From Candidatus Stercoripulliclostridium merdigallinarum (GTDB lineage Bacteria > Bacillota > Clostridia > Christensenellales > DTU072), in the NCBI GenBank assembly GCA_018714575.1, contig DVNF01000083.1, positions 1-24,061 of the forward strand: DNA of 24,061 nucleotides, in the 5' to 3' direction. Of this stretch, positions 1 through 7,441 are shown piece by piece. A program made the translations under genes and the position numbers. How positions within the stretch are numbered: the stretch's first letter is position 1; every line of letters begins with the position of its first letter. Below the pieces are notes generated by a model. It made no database searches and was not told the DNA's origin. It saw nothing but the letters and a program-made list of their open reading frames with translations.

Positions 1-570
1 AGCTTTTACCTCGCGTTCCTTTGGCGAAAACTTTTTCCACAGCGGGCGTGAAGCCGCGACTGCGATAAAAATTACCGCCTGTATCGCCGCCAAAACAATA
101 TACCCGTTCTGCCAATCGCCCTTTCCGATGAATACCGACATGACGATCGGGGACAGCATGACTCCGACTCCCCAAAAGCAATGCAATAAATTCATATGAG
201 CGGCGCTGTAATGTTCGGAAACGAAAGTATTCAAACCGGTATCTATCGCGCCCGAGCCCAAGCCCATGACCACGGAAACGGCTAACATCTGCCAATACGC
301 CGTAGTAAACGAAATCAACAACAGCCCTATCGCCGTCAACGCAACGGAAACCGTTGTAACGATATAGGTGCCGTAACGGCGGATCAGTCTGCCTGCAAAA
401 AAACCTGCCAACGCTCCGGCGACTCCCGTCAAAGTCGTAAACAACGACCCTAACGCGCCGGGTACGGCGAAATCGACCTGAGCCACAGGCCAAACGGCTC
501 CGAAAACGGAATCCGGAAGTCCCAAAGAAATGAAAGTAAGATATATTACCGCAAGCAGCAAATAACTCAT
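1..570 (-). CDS. MFS transporter, N-terminal half (cut by window edge)
   Basis: The reading frame is open from an ATG at 570 to the window edge and gives 190 residues. The visible part is mostly hydrophobic and fits about six membrane segments. It begins MSYLLLAVIYLTFISLGLPD, and the GLPDSVFGAVWP motif in the first helix is typical of Firmicute major facilitator transporters. A cytoplasmic AGRLIRRYG loop after helix 2 matches the basic MFS loop. The ATG is chosen because AGGGA lies about six bases upstream. The substrate cannot be told. The gene is divergent from the esterase-like gene at 745 and may share control or substrate with it. The C-terminal half lies outside the window. Confidence 0.85.
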   Translation of the reverse strand, partial: MSYLLLAVIYLTFISLGLPDSVFGAVWPVAQVDFAVPGALGSLFTTLTGVAGALAGFFAGRLIRRYGTYIVTTVSVALTAIGLLLISFTTAYWQMLAVSVVMGLGSGAIDTGLNTFVSEHYSAAHMNLLHCFWGVGVMLSPIVMSVFIGKGDWQNGYIVLAAIQAVIFIAVAASRPLWKKFSPKEREVKA

Positions 571-643
571 ACGATCCCTGAATTTGATATACAATATTTT
601 CGCGCGGTTATCTAGGGAATTTTGCCCCGACCGAACGGTATAT

Positions 644-672
644 ATGATACAATCTTTGGCTTTGAAAAGCAA
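644..672 (-). promoter_or_regulatory. Probable promoter of the leftward MFS gene
   Basis: On the minus strand, TTGCTT (672-667) is followed by a 17-base spacer and TATCAT (649-644). The predicted start lies near 637, which leaves a leader of about 67 bases before the ATG at 570. Confidence 0.5.
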
Positions 673-694
673 CCGAAAAACACCTGTTCCGCAC

Positions 695-723
695 TTGTAG
701 GATGGCTATTTATATGGTATAAT
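695..723 (+). promoter_or_regulatory. Sigma-A promoter of the alpha/beta hydrolase gene
   Basis: TTGTAG (695-700), a 17-base spacer and TATAAT (718-723), with an extended -10 TGG just before it. A ribosome binding site GGAGG follows at 735-739 and the ATG at 745. The promoter rules out the longer frame that would begin at a TTG at 622. Confidence 0.8.
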
Positions 724-744
724 GAAATTCAATTGGAGGCTGTC

Positions 745-1794
745 ATGTCTAAAATCGAAGCTGAAATCGTAAAAAAGCCGAAGGAAGACACTTTGGTAAA
801 GCGCATCGCCAGAACATTGGTGGCTTGCGCGGCGTTATACGTTTTTATAACATTGTTATTTACGCTGGGCGATTTGTTGCAAATGGTCGGGCAAAACAAG
901 GATTCCAGAAATATGGAATACGGGAAAGCGCGCTACGAACAAGTGATATCCGAAGGCGTACCCGAATTTTATTATGTGTATTCGGCGGAAGAAATGGCTG
1001 AAAACGCCGAATTAAAAGAGGTTAAACTGTTCTATTTCCCTGCCCCATCCGGTGATACCGAAAAGTTCGCCGTAGTCCTGCCCGGGGGCGGCTATTTTGA
1101 ATGTAATACCGAAAAAGTAGCTTTCCCGACGGCGGCAAAACTGAACGAATTGGGATATTCGGCGTTCGTGTTGCAATACCGTTACGGAATGGCAGCTAAA
1201 AACGGCGCGCCTTACGCTCCCGTCCAAGACCTGGGAACCGCTTTGCAATACATTTTCCGCCACGCAGGAAATACCGCGGGGAAATTTTTTAACGTCGATA
1301 CCGAAAATTATGCGATTTACGGATTTTCCGCAGGCGGTAACCTGGCAGGCTTGTTCGGCTCGAAAGAGCTGGGTTACGCTAGGTACGGACTCCCGAAGCC
1401 CGGTTCGCTGACTTTGGTATATCCTTGGATAAATATCAACGAAGACATACCGCTGACGGGCAACCCCTGGCAGGAAGCCGTTCAAGGCGTGTCGCAACTG
1501 ATCGGCAATTATTTCTTGTTGGGATCGCTGTCCCCCACCGAATACCAAAAACTTGCCGTATGCGTCCAAAACCACGTGACCCCCGACTACCCCAAAACTT
1601 ACATAGTCCACGGCGATAACGACTTTGTCGTGCCCTACGAAACCAACTCTATGGTCATGGTAAAGGCATTGCAACAAAACAACGTCCAAAACGTCCTGCA
1701 AATAGCGCCCGGAGCAAATCACGGCTTCGGATTGGGTATCGGCACTTCCGCCGAAGGTTGGGTGGAAAAATCGGTGGAATTCTGGCTAAGCTGA
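745..1794 (+). CDS. Membrane-anchored alpha/beta hydrolase (esterase-like)
   Basis: This gene encodes 349 residues. A basic N-terminus is followed by one hydrophobic segment at about residues 22-43, so the enzyme is probably tethered to the membrane. The rest is an alpha/beta hydrolase of the BD-FAE/acetyl-esterase type. An oxyanion motif PGGGY follows the first strand, the nucleophile elbow is GFSAGG with Ser195, the acid is Asp291 or Asp293 in HGDND, and the base is His326 in ANHGFG. The likely activity is hydrolysis of a carboxylic ester, perhaps deacetylation of a sugar or an envelope polymer; the substrate is unknown. The start has GGAGG five bases upstream, downstream of a consensus promoter. 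The gene is monocistronic, with a strong terminator after it, and is divergent from an MFS gene. Confidence 0.85.
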   Translation: MSKIEAEIVKKPKEDTLVKRIARTLVACAALYVFITLLFTLGDLLQMVGQNKDSRNMEYGKARYEQVISEGVPEFYYVYSAEEMAENAELKEVKLFYFPAPSGDTEKFAVVLPGGGYFECNTEKVAFPTAAKLNELGYSAFVLQYRYGMAAKNGAPYAPVQDLGTALQYIFRHAGNTAGKFFNVDTENYAIYGFSAGGNLAGLFGSKELGYARYGLPKPGSLTLVYPWININEDIPLTGNPWQEAVQGVSQLIGNYFLLGSLSPTEYQKLAVCVQNHVTPDYPKTYIVHGDNDFVVPYETNSMVMVKALQQNNVQNVLQIAPGANHGFGLGIGTSAEGWVEKSVEFWLS

Positions 1795-1826
1795 ATCCCG
1801 CACCGCAAAAATCGAACCTGTTTATT

Positions 1827-1857
1827 AAAATTCCGCCCCTGTCGGGCGGAATTTTTT
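1827..1857 (+). terminator. Rho-independent terminator of the hydrolase gene
   Basis: A perfect 12-base-pair stem (AAAATTCCGCCC with GGGCGGAATTTT, five-base loop) runs into six T residues. Confidence 0.9.
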
Positions 1858-1955
1858 ACGCCTGATTACAAATAAATGTAATAAACTTGTAAGAAATTTT
1901 TCAGACGCCTGAAAGAATTATGCGTTTTAATATATTCGTAGAAAGGAGGTACGCT

Positions 1956-3539
1956 ATGTACACTATAGCTTTGACAGGCGCCAGCGGCGCAATGGGCGAA
2001 CAAACTTTAAGAGAGTTGATGAGCTCCGATAAAAACTATCACGTCAACGTTTTGTTGTTGAACGACGCCGAAAACAACGCTTTTAAACGTAAAGCAAAAA
2101 AACTGTACGGCGACAGACTGACTGTCGTTACCGGCGACTTGGTAAATTATGAAGATTGCAAAAAGTTGGTAAACGGATCCGATTACGTCATGCACGTGGG
2201 CGCGTTGATACCTCCGCGCTCCGACCACAACGCCGAAAGGACCAGAGCCGTAAACTTCGGCGGCACCGTGAATTTGGTCAAAGCCGCAAAAGAATGCGAA
2301 AAAGAACCTGCATTTATATACATCTCCTCCGTCGCAGTCTACGGAAACCGTAACTATCTGCATCCCTGGGGCAGAGTAGGCGATCCCCTGCTGCCCAGCG
2401 CTTTCGACGTCTATGCCGCTACCAAAGTGCGCGCCGAAAGGTACGTTATGGAAAGCGGTTTGAAAAAATGGGCGATCCTCCGGCAAACGGCAATGCTGCA
2501 TAAAAAAATGCTGATGAACAACGTAAAGGACGGTTTGATGTTCCACACCTCTTGGAACGCCCCGTTGGAATGGTCTACGTCGGACGATTCGGGATTCCTG
2601 ATGCGCCAAATAGCCGATGACGACGTCGACGGAAAATGCAACGAATTTTGGTATAAAGTATATAATATCGGCGGCGGCTTCGATTCCAGACGTACCGGCT
2701 TCGATACCTTTGACGGCGGCTTTAAACTGATAGGCGGTTCGGCGGAATCCTTCTTTAAACCCGTTTGGAATATTCCCAGGAACTTCCACGGACTGTGGTT
2801 CGCGGATTCGGATATATTGGAAAATATGTTCCACTTCCGTCACGAAACCGTGGACGATTATTGGAATTTGATCGGAAAGACGCACCCCGAATACAAAGTA
2901 GCAAAAATCCTACCCCCCGCTTTGATCAGAAAATTGGTTATCGAAAGGCTGCTGTCCGACGAAAACGCCCCGATGAAATGGGTAAAAGAAAAATCGCGCG
3001 CCAAAATCGCCGCCATGTTCGGGTCTACCGACAATATCGACTTCTGCCCCGTGGAATGGAAAGATTACCCCCTGCTGTGCAAAGGTCAGTTGGTGGACGG
3101 CGAAATCGATTACAACAAAATCAGGGACGAAAAATACGCCAAAGAAAACGGTTATTTGTTGGATCACGGCTACGACGAAACCAAACCCGATTCCGAATTG
3201 GATATTTCCGATCTGCAATCGGCAGCCGCCTTCCGCGGCGGCAAATTGATCACCGCGGATTTCAAAAAAGGCGACATCTATACTCCGGTAGAATGGGAAT
3301 GCCACAACGGTCACCGCTTTAAAGCTTCGCCGTTCGTAGTGCTGAAGGCAGGCCATTGGTGCCCCGAATGCTGTATGCCCGAACCGTGGAGCTTTGACCT
3401 GAGCGCCAAAAAGGTCCCCTTCTTTGCGCAAGTTTGGTACGATACCCACGCTAAAAACGAAAACGCCGTCTATTACTACGACGAATACGGTAAACCTCAA
3501 GGCTACCGCCTGACGGAGGGACAAAAATGCAAAATATAA
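1956..3539 (+). CDS. Extended SDR (NAD-dependent epimerase/dehydratase-like) with C-terminal zinc-ribbon-like domain
   Basis: A 527-residue protein. The N-terminal half is an extended short-chain dehydrogenase/reductase: the nucleotide-binding loop TGASGAMG is at residues 7-14, Asp61 falls in the GDL position, and the catalytic pattern is ISS at 123-125 with Tyr153 and Lys157 (YAATK). Family members act on NAD(P)-linked sugars, sterols or related substrates, but no substrate can be read here. The C-terminal part, from about residue 330, is not SDR. It contains C449-x3-H453 and C469-x2-C472 (CHNGH, then WCPEC), which resembles a probable zinc-ribbon or treble-clef fold such as PF14311. The start ATG has AAAGGAGGT five bases upstream, better than a frame start at 1920. 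The gene overlaps the EFR1 gene by 13 bases, so the two are probably co-translated. Confidence 0.8.
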   Translation: MYTIALTGASGAMGEQTLRELMSSDKNYHVNVLLLNDAENNAFKRKAKKLYGDRLTVVTGDLVNYEDCKKLVNGSDYVMHVGALIPPRSDHNAERTRAVNFGGTVNLVKAAKECEKEPAFIYISSVAVYGNRNYLHPWGRVGDPLLPSAFDVYAATKVRAERYVMESGLKKWAILRQTAMLHKKMLMNNVKDGLMFHTSWNAPLEWSTSDDSGFLMRQIADDDVDGKCNEFWYKVYNIGGGFDSRRTGFDTFDGGFKLIGGSAESFFKPVWNIPRNFHGLWFADSDILENMFHFRHETVDDYWNLIGKTHPEYKVAKILPPALIRKLVIERLLSDENAPMKWVKEKSRAKIAAMFGSTDNIDFCPVEWKDYPLLCKGQLVDGEIDYNKIRDEKYAKENGYLLDHGYDETKPDSELDISDLQSAAAFRGGKLITADFKKGDIYTPVEWECHNGHRFKASPFVVLKAGHWCPECCMPEPWSFDLSAKKVPFFAQVWYDTHAKNENAVYYYDEYGKPQGYRLTEGQKCKI

Positions 3540-4447
3540 TCATCTACTATTTTTCCGCAACCGGAAACACATTAAAGATCGCAAAATTGTTTTCAAAGCA
3601 ATTCGAACAGGCAGGCGCAAGCGTGACTTTGTCGGAAATTAAGCCTGATTCTGTACCTACGGATACGGATAAGTACGATTTAATAGGATTTGCTTATCCC
3701 GTCCACGGATTCAGGACTCCCGAAATCGTAACGGATATGGCAAAAAAATTGCCCGTAACGCAATCGGGCACAAAAGTGTTCGCGATCAAAAGCTCCGGCG
3801 AGCCTCTCAGATTAAACGACGGTTCCTATTTGGAATTGAAAAAGATCGTCGAACAGCGCGGATATTCTTTCTTTGCCGAATACCATTACGTCATGCCCTA
3901 CAACATGGTATTCAGACACACCGACGGTATGGCAAGAAGGATGTTGAATACCGCCGAAGAACGTATTCCCGCACATGCCGCAGAAATTTTAAAAGGGACC
4001 GAAAACTTGGTTAAAGTGCCGCTGTCGGCAAAGATCATGAGCGCGATCTGTCTGATAGAACGACCCGGAATGAAGTTGAACGGCAGGTTCTACCACGTCA
4101 ATTCGAAAAAATGCGTTAACTGCATGGCTTGCGTTAAAAACTGCCCCGTGCAAAACATTAGCTACGAAAACGGTAAATTCAAATTCGGTTGGAGCTGTAT
4201 CGGCTGCGCAAGGTGCGCTTTTAATTGCCCCAAAGACGCCATTACTGCCGGGTTGTTGAACGTCATAAAGGTAAACGGACGCTATAACTTCAACGCCGAA
4301 CCCGATTACAACGTTCCCGCCTATTGTCATAAATCGTATATCGGTTATTTCGATTCCGACCGTTACGGTATATACAAAAACGGACAGGAACCCGAAACCG
4401 TATCGGAAATCGGCGAAAAAATGCCGAAAAATAGGTTACCGATTTAG
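3527..4447 (+). CDS. EFR1-type flavodoxin-ferredoxin fusion protein
   Basis: A 306-residue redox protein. The N-terminus is flavodoxin-like, with the FMN phosphate loop SATGNT at residues 10-15. The C-terminal part holds two 4Fe-4S clusters: C196-x2-C199-x2-C202-x3-C206 and C224-x2-C227-x2-C230-x3-C234, each ending CP. This order matches the EFR1 family (flavodoxin-like N-terminus, bacterial ferredoxin C-terminus), which is cytoplasmic and probably transfers electrons. No partner is proven. The preceding SDR gene is the obvious candidate, because the two genes overlap by 13 bases and this start is served by GGAGGG inside the SDR coding sequence. The end of the gene contains the promoter of the response regulator. 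Confidence 0.88.
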   Translation: MQNIIIYYFSATGNTLKIAKLFSKQFEQAGASVTLSEIKPDSVPTDTDKYDLIGFAYPVHGFRTPEIVTDMAKKLPVTQSGTKVFAIKSSGEPLRLNDGSYLELKKIVEQRGYSFFAEYHYVMPYNMVFRHTDGMARRMLNTAEERIPAHAAEILKGTENLVKVPLSAKIMSAICLIERPGMKLNGRFYHVNSKKCVNCMACVKNCPVQNISYENGKFKFGWSCIGCARCAFNCPKDAITAGLLNVIKVNGRYNFNAEPDYNVPAYCHKSYIGYFDSDRYGIYKNGQEPETVSEIGEKMPKNRLPI

Positions 4448-4464
4448 AATATATATGATATAAT
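4436..4464 (+). promoter_or_regulatory. Probable promoter of the response regulator/kinase operon
   Basis: A perfect TATAAT at 4459-4464 is preceded by an extended -10 TGA. At 17-base spacing the -35 hexamer is the weak TTACCG, which is common for extended -10 promoters. The predicted leader is only about 11 bases and carries GGAGG at 4472-4476. Confidence 0.65.
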
Positions 4465-4481
4465 TTAGTTCGGAGGAAAAA

Positions 4482-5174
4482 ATGCAAGAAGTTGAATCCA
4501 GAAAAATTCTGATAGCAGAAGACAATACCGAATTAAACGACATGCTCCGCAATTACCTGATAAAAGCAGGACATACCGTATACCAGGCTTTTGACGGTGA
4601 ACAAGCCGTTGAAATGGCTACGAAGTTGAAACCCGACCTGATGGTCTTGGATATAATGATGCCCGTAAAAGACGGCTATTCCGTCTGCCGCGAAGTCCGC
4701 GCCTCTCAAAACATTCCGATAATAGTTGCTTCCGCAAAGGAAACCGAAGAGGACAAAGAAAAATTGTTCGACCTTGGCGCAGACGATTATATTACTAAGC
4801 CTTTTTCGTTCAAAGAAGCCGTAATGCGAGTCAACGCGCAACTCAGGCGTTATTACCATTTGAATACCGCCGAAAACAGCGGCGTCAGAAGGTTGAACGA
4901 ACTTGCGGTATATCCCGAAAAGTTCGAAGCGCGCGTTATGAACGAGCCGTTGAAGTTGACGGCTAAAGAATTCAAAATGCTGGACGTTCTGACCGCTAAC
5001 CCGGACAGGATATTTTCCAAGTCGCAGCTGATCGACCGCGTTTGGGGCGAAGACGAATATATAGACGAAAACACCGTGGCCGTGACCGTCCTGAGGCTAC
5101 GCGAAAAGCTGGAAGCCAAAGGCATTAAAAACGTTGTCACGGTTTGGGGATTAGGGTACAAATGGCAAAGCTAG
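4482..5174 (+). CDS. OmpR-family response regulator
   Basis: A 230-residue two-component regulator. The receiver domain has acidic residues E13 and D14, the phosphorylation site Asp57 (VLDIMMP), a serine in the switch position near residue 84 and Lys106 (TKPF). The C-terminal half is a winged-helix DNA-binding domain (LTAKEFKMLDVL, then a VWGED turn and a final GLGYKW strand) of the OmpR/PhoB type. All key receiver residues are intact, so it should be phosphorylated and bind DNA as a dimer. It lies directly before two histidine kinases and overlaps the first by 13 bases, so they are very probably its partners. GGAGG sits five bases before the ATG. The target genes are unknown. Confidence 0.93.
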   Translation: MQEVESRKILIAEDNTELNDMLRNYLIKAGHTVYQAFDGEQAVEMATKLKPDLMVLDIMMPVKDGYSVCREVRASQNIPIIVASAKETEEDKEKLFDLGADDYITKPFSFKEAVMRVNAQLRRYYHLNTAENSGVRRLNELAVYPEKFEARVMNEPLKLTAKEFKMLDVLTANPDRIFSKSQLIDRVWGEDEYIDENTVAVTVLRLREKLEAKGIKNVVTVWGLGYKWQS

Positions 5175-6214
5175 CCGCGACAAGCGAAACCAGAAAGCTG
5201 GTTGATTCCCTGAAAAACATGAAGCGGGGCGATTTCGCCTCGCCTGTTTTTATAGCAAGCTCTCACGAATTAAAAGTCGTTTCGACGCATATCGAAGATC
5301 TCCGAAAAACGCTTCTGCTGCTTTCCGACGAAGCCGGTAAAGCCGAAGGCAGGTATTACCGTGCGCTTTCCGACGTCGTTCACGACCTGAAATCTCCGTT
5401 ACAGGTCATATTGGGCTATGCGGAGTGTCTGTCCGACGGATTGGACGACCGCGATTACGTAAAGTTGATCTCCGAAAAATGTTTGGAGATGAACGATATC
5501 GTTTTAAACATAATTTCCGAAGCCAAAAAGAAGGTTCAAGGCGGAAAATTCGAAGTCGTTGCCGTAAAGGATTTTTTTCCCGACGCCGTTTTAAAAGGTG
5601 CGGCGCCCGTAATAGATAAGGGTATCAGGTTAAAAGTTTCCAACAGCCCCAACGTAAACGTCTACGTGGACGTCGGCGCTTTCCGTTCGGTGATTCAAAA
5701 CTTGCTGTCTAACGCCGCAAAGTTTACCGACAAAGGCGGTCGCGTTAAAGTGATTGCAAAGGCGGGCAAGAAATATCTGAAAATCCGCGTGTCGGATAAC
5801 GGACAACCGATCGATCCGGATAAATTGGAAAAAATCTTCGAACGCTATTACACCACCGATAAAAAATCGGGTTCCGGAGTCGGCTTATCCGCCGTAAAGC
5901 AAATTGTCGCCGCGCATCACGGATTCGTTTACGCGCTGAAAAGGCGGCGCGGCGCGGCTATCGAGCTGATGATCCCCAGATACGACAAAAACAAAGAGGA
6001 AGTATCCCTGGCGGTCAGAGAACGCAGGCTGCATTCGTTTATGATGTTGGGATATATCTTTTTACCTTTCGGCATGATATATTCCCTTATCAGAATATTG
6101 GTTACGTCGGCGCAGATTTCGAAAGAAAAACATATCAAGCACCTATCCGATCCGGACGAAGTATTGAAACGAGAATTGAAACGGTTAAGATCCGAAGGGA
6201 AAAAGCATGAATAA
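5162..6214 (+). CDS. Histidine kinase with C-terminal membrane anchor (first of a pair)
   Basis: A 350-residue sensor kinase without any N-terminal membrane segment or extracellular loop. Residues about 10-60 look HAMP-like (RGDF, then an SSHELK turn and a heptad helix). The dimerisation/phosphoacceptor helix follows, with His74 in HDLKSPL. The ATPase domain has an N box at 180-188 (NLLSNAAKF), a G1 box DNGQP at 212-216 where the usual second glycine is proline, and a G2 box GSGVGL at 237-242. A hydrophobic hairpin at about 293-320 is followed by a basic tail, so the protein is probably tail-anchored in the membrane. The start is the ATG at 5162; a TTG at 5144 in the same frame has no better ribosome site. 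The gene overlaps the regulator by 13 bases and the next kinase by 8. Confidence 0.87.
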   Translation: MAKLAATSETRKLVDSLKNMKRGDFASPVFIASSHELKVVSTHIEDLRKTLLLLSDEAGKAEGRYYRALSDVVHDLKSPLQVILGYAECLSDGLDDRDYVKLISEKCLEMNDIVLNIISEAKKKVQGGKFEVVAVKDFFPDAVLKGAAPVIDKGIRLKVSNSPNVNVYVDVGAFRSVIQNLLSNAAKFTDKGGRVKVIAKAGKKYLKIRVSDNGQPIDPDKLEKIFERYYTTDKKSGSGVGLSAVKQIVAAHHGFVYALKRRRGAAIELMIPRYDKNKEEVSLAVRERRLHSFMMLGYIFLPFGMIYSLIRILVTSAQISKEKHIKHLSDPDEVLKRELKRLRSEGKKHE

Positions 6215-7259
6215 CGGCCAAGAAGTCAGAAAGCTGACAAAATTGATCAGACGTCTACAGGACGATAAGGTTACCGAAAAAATTTCCACGGCGGGAAGCG
6301 GCGAATTACACGCCGCATACGCGGCTTTGGAAGACCTCAGGCTGACTATCTTGGAAAAAAACACCCTGTTGTCGTCTTCCGACGAGCGCACTCAAAGGCA
6401 AATCGCCGCGGTCACTCACGATATGAAAATGTATTTAGCTTTGATTTCGGGATATGCCGAAAGCATGCAGGACGGCATGGACGACCGCGATTATTTGTCG
6501 CTGATACGCGAAAAGTGCATGGAAATGAACGACATCGTGATGAAGATAATCGACGACGCCGGCGCTTCCGCAGAGCAGTTGAAAAGCCGTATTCGCTTAG
6601 TAAAGCTACGGGATTTCCTGCCGTCTGTACTTGGCAGAGCGTTGGAGCCCGCCTTTAAAAAACACATCTCCGTTTCTGTTTCGCGTATTCCTAACGTCAG
6701 GATCGCCATATACGAATCGGATTTTATTTCGGTACTGTTTAACGTCATTTCCAACGCGATAAAATACACTCCCGAAAACGGCAGGATCCGTATCACGATA
6801 TTGACCTCGACAAAGAATTTAATAATCAACGTAATCGATTCGGGTCCCGGTGTAAAGCCGGAAGACGTGCCGTTGATATTCGAAAGGTATTATACCGGGG
6901 ACAAGGCAAGAAAATCGGGCGGCGGCACCGGAGTGGGCCTTGCCAACGCCAAAGAAATAATGCTGCGCCACGGCGGCAATATCAGGTACGTCGAGCGCAA
7001 ACGCCACGGCGCAAGGTTTTTGATATACCTGCCGAAATATTCTAAACTCCGCGACGTGCTGACTCCGATGGAATACAATTTGACGCTGTCGGTATTGTCA
7101 ACGGTATTTTTCCCTGTCACAATGCTGATTTCGTTTGTCAATATCTTCATTACAAGCGTTTGGGTTTTCCGCGAAAACCGAGTCGTTGCACGGCACAAGC
7201 GCATTGAACGATCCAAGCACAGACGGGCAAGACTGGCGCTGAATAAAAAATCGAAATAG
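6207..7259 (+). CDS. Second histidine kinase with C-terminal membrane anchor and altered H box
   Basis: A paralogue of the preceding kinase, also exactly 350 residues and with the same order of parts. A HAMP-like helical N-terminus comes first, then His71 in HDMKMYL, an N box NVISNAIKY, an intact G1 box DSGPG, a G2 box GGGTGVGL, and a C-terminal hydrophobic hairpin at about 292-321 with a very basic tail. The second phosphoacceptor helix is almost the same in both kinases (shared DRDY, EKC and EMNDIV). The H box is unusual: the residue four after His is Met rather than Thr, Asn or Ser, and the conserved proline is Tyr. The protein may therefore lack phosphatase activity or work as a heterodimer with its neighbour. 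The start overlaps the upstream stop (ATGAATAA), with AAGGG upstream. Confidence 0.85.
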   Translation: MNNGQEVRKLTKLIRRLQDDKVTEKISTAGSGELHAAYAALEDLRLTILEKNTLLSSSDERTQRQIAAVTHDMKMYLALISGYAESMQDGMDDRDYLSLIREKCMEMNDIVMKIIDDAGASAEQLKSRIRLVKLRDFLPSVLGRALEPAFKKHISVSVSRIPNVRIAIYESDFISVLFNVISNAIKYTPENGRIRITILTSTKNLIINVIDSGPGVKPEDVPLIFERYYTGDKARKSGGGTGVGLANAKEIMLRHGGNIRYVERKRHGARFLIYLPKYSKLRDVLTPMEYNLTLSVLSTVFFPVTMLISFVNIFITSVWVFRENRVVARHKRIERSKHRRARLALNKKSK

Positions 7260-7268
7260 TCGTTTTCA

Positions 7269-7296
7269 GGCTCTCGAAACAGTTTTTTCGGGAGCC
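7269..7296 (+). terminator. Terminator hairpin of the two-component operon; copy 1 of a 28-base stem-loop
   Basis: GGCTCTCGAAA pairs with TTTCGGGAGCC over 11 positions with one wobble, and T-rich sequence follows. The same 28 bases recur with two differences at 22249-22276. Confidence 0.88.
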
Positions 7297-7348
7297 TTTA
7301 TTTTAATTTTCCTCCAAAGCTATTGCCTAAAGTTTTTATTTTTTCCGT

Positions 7349-7372
7349 CGGCTTATTTTGTATTTTAAGCCG
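7349..7372. promoter_or_regulatory. Inverted repeat, possible operator of the GPH transporter gene
   Basis: The seven-base arms CGGCTTA (7349-7355) and TAAGCCG (7366-7372) end three bases before the -35 element of the next promoter. The position suits a regulator site; no protein is identified. Confidence 0.35.
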
Positions 7373-7374
7373 TC

Positions 7375-7403
7375 TTGAATTTATCTAACGTTTATGTTAT
7401 CAT
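7375..7403 (+). promoter_or_regulatory. Promoter of the GPH transporter gene
   Basis: TTGAAT (7375-7380), a 17-base spacer and TATCAT (7398-7403), with an extended -10 TGT. The predicted start is near 7410. Confidence 0.75.
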
Positions 7404-7441
7404 AAAAATAATTATAAAGGCAATATTTGCCGGGAGTTGGG

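Noticed and set aside
622..744. An N-terminal extension of the hydrolase from a TTG at 622
   Set aside because: A consensus promoter at 695-723 and a ribosome site at 735 lie inside it; the ATG at 745 is far better supported.
1866..1914. Short inverted repeats (TTACA/TGTAA and TTTCAG/CTGAAA) upstream of the SDR gene
   Set aside because: The arms are only five and six bases in AT-rich sequence, and I could not place a convincing promoter beside them.
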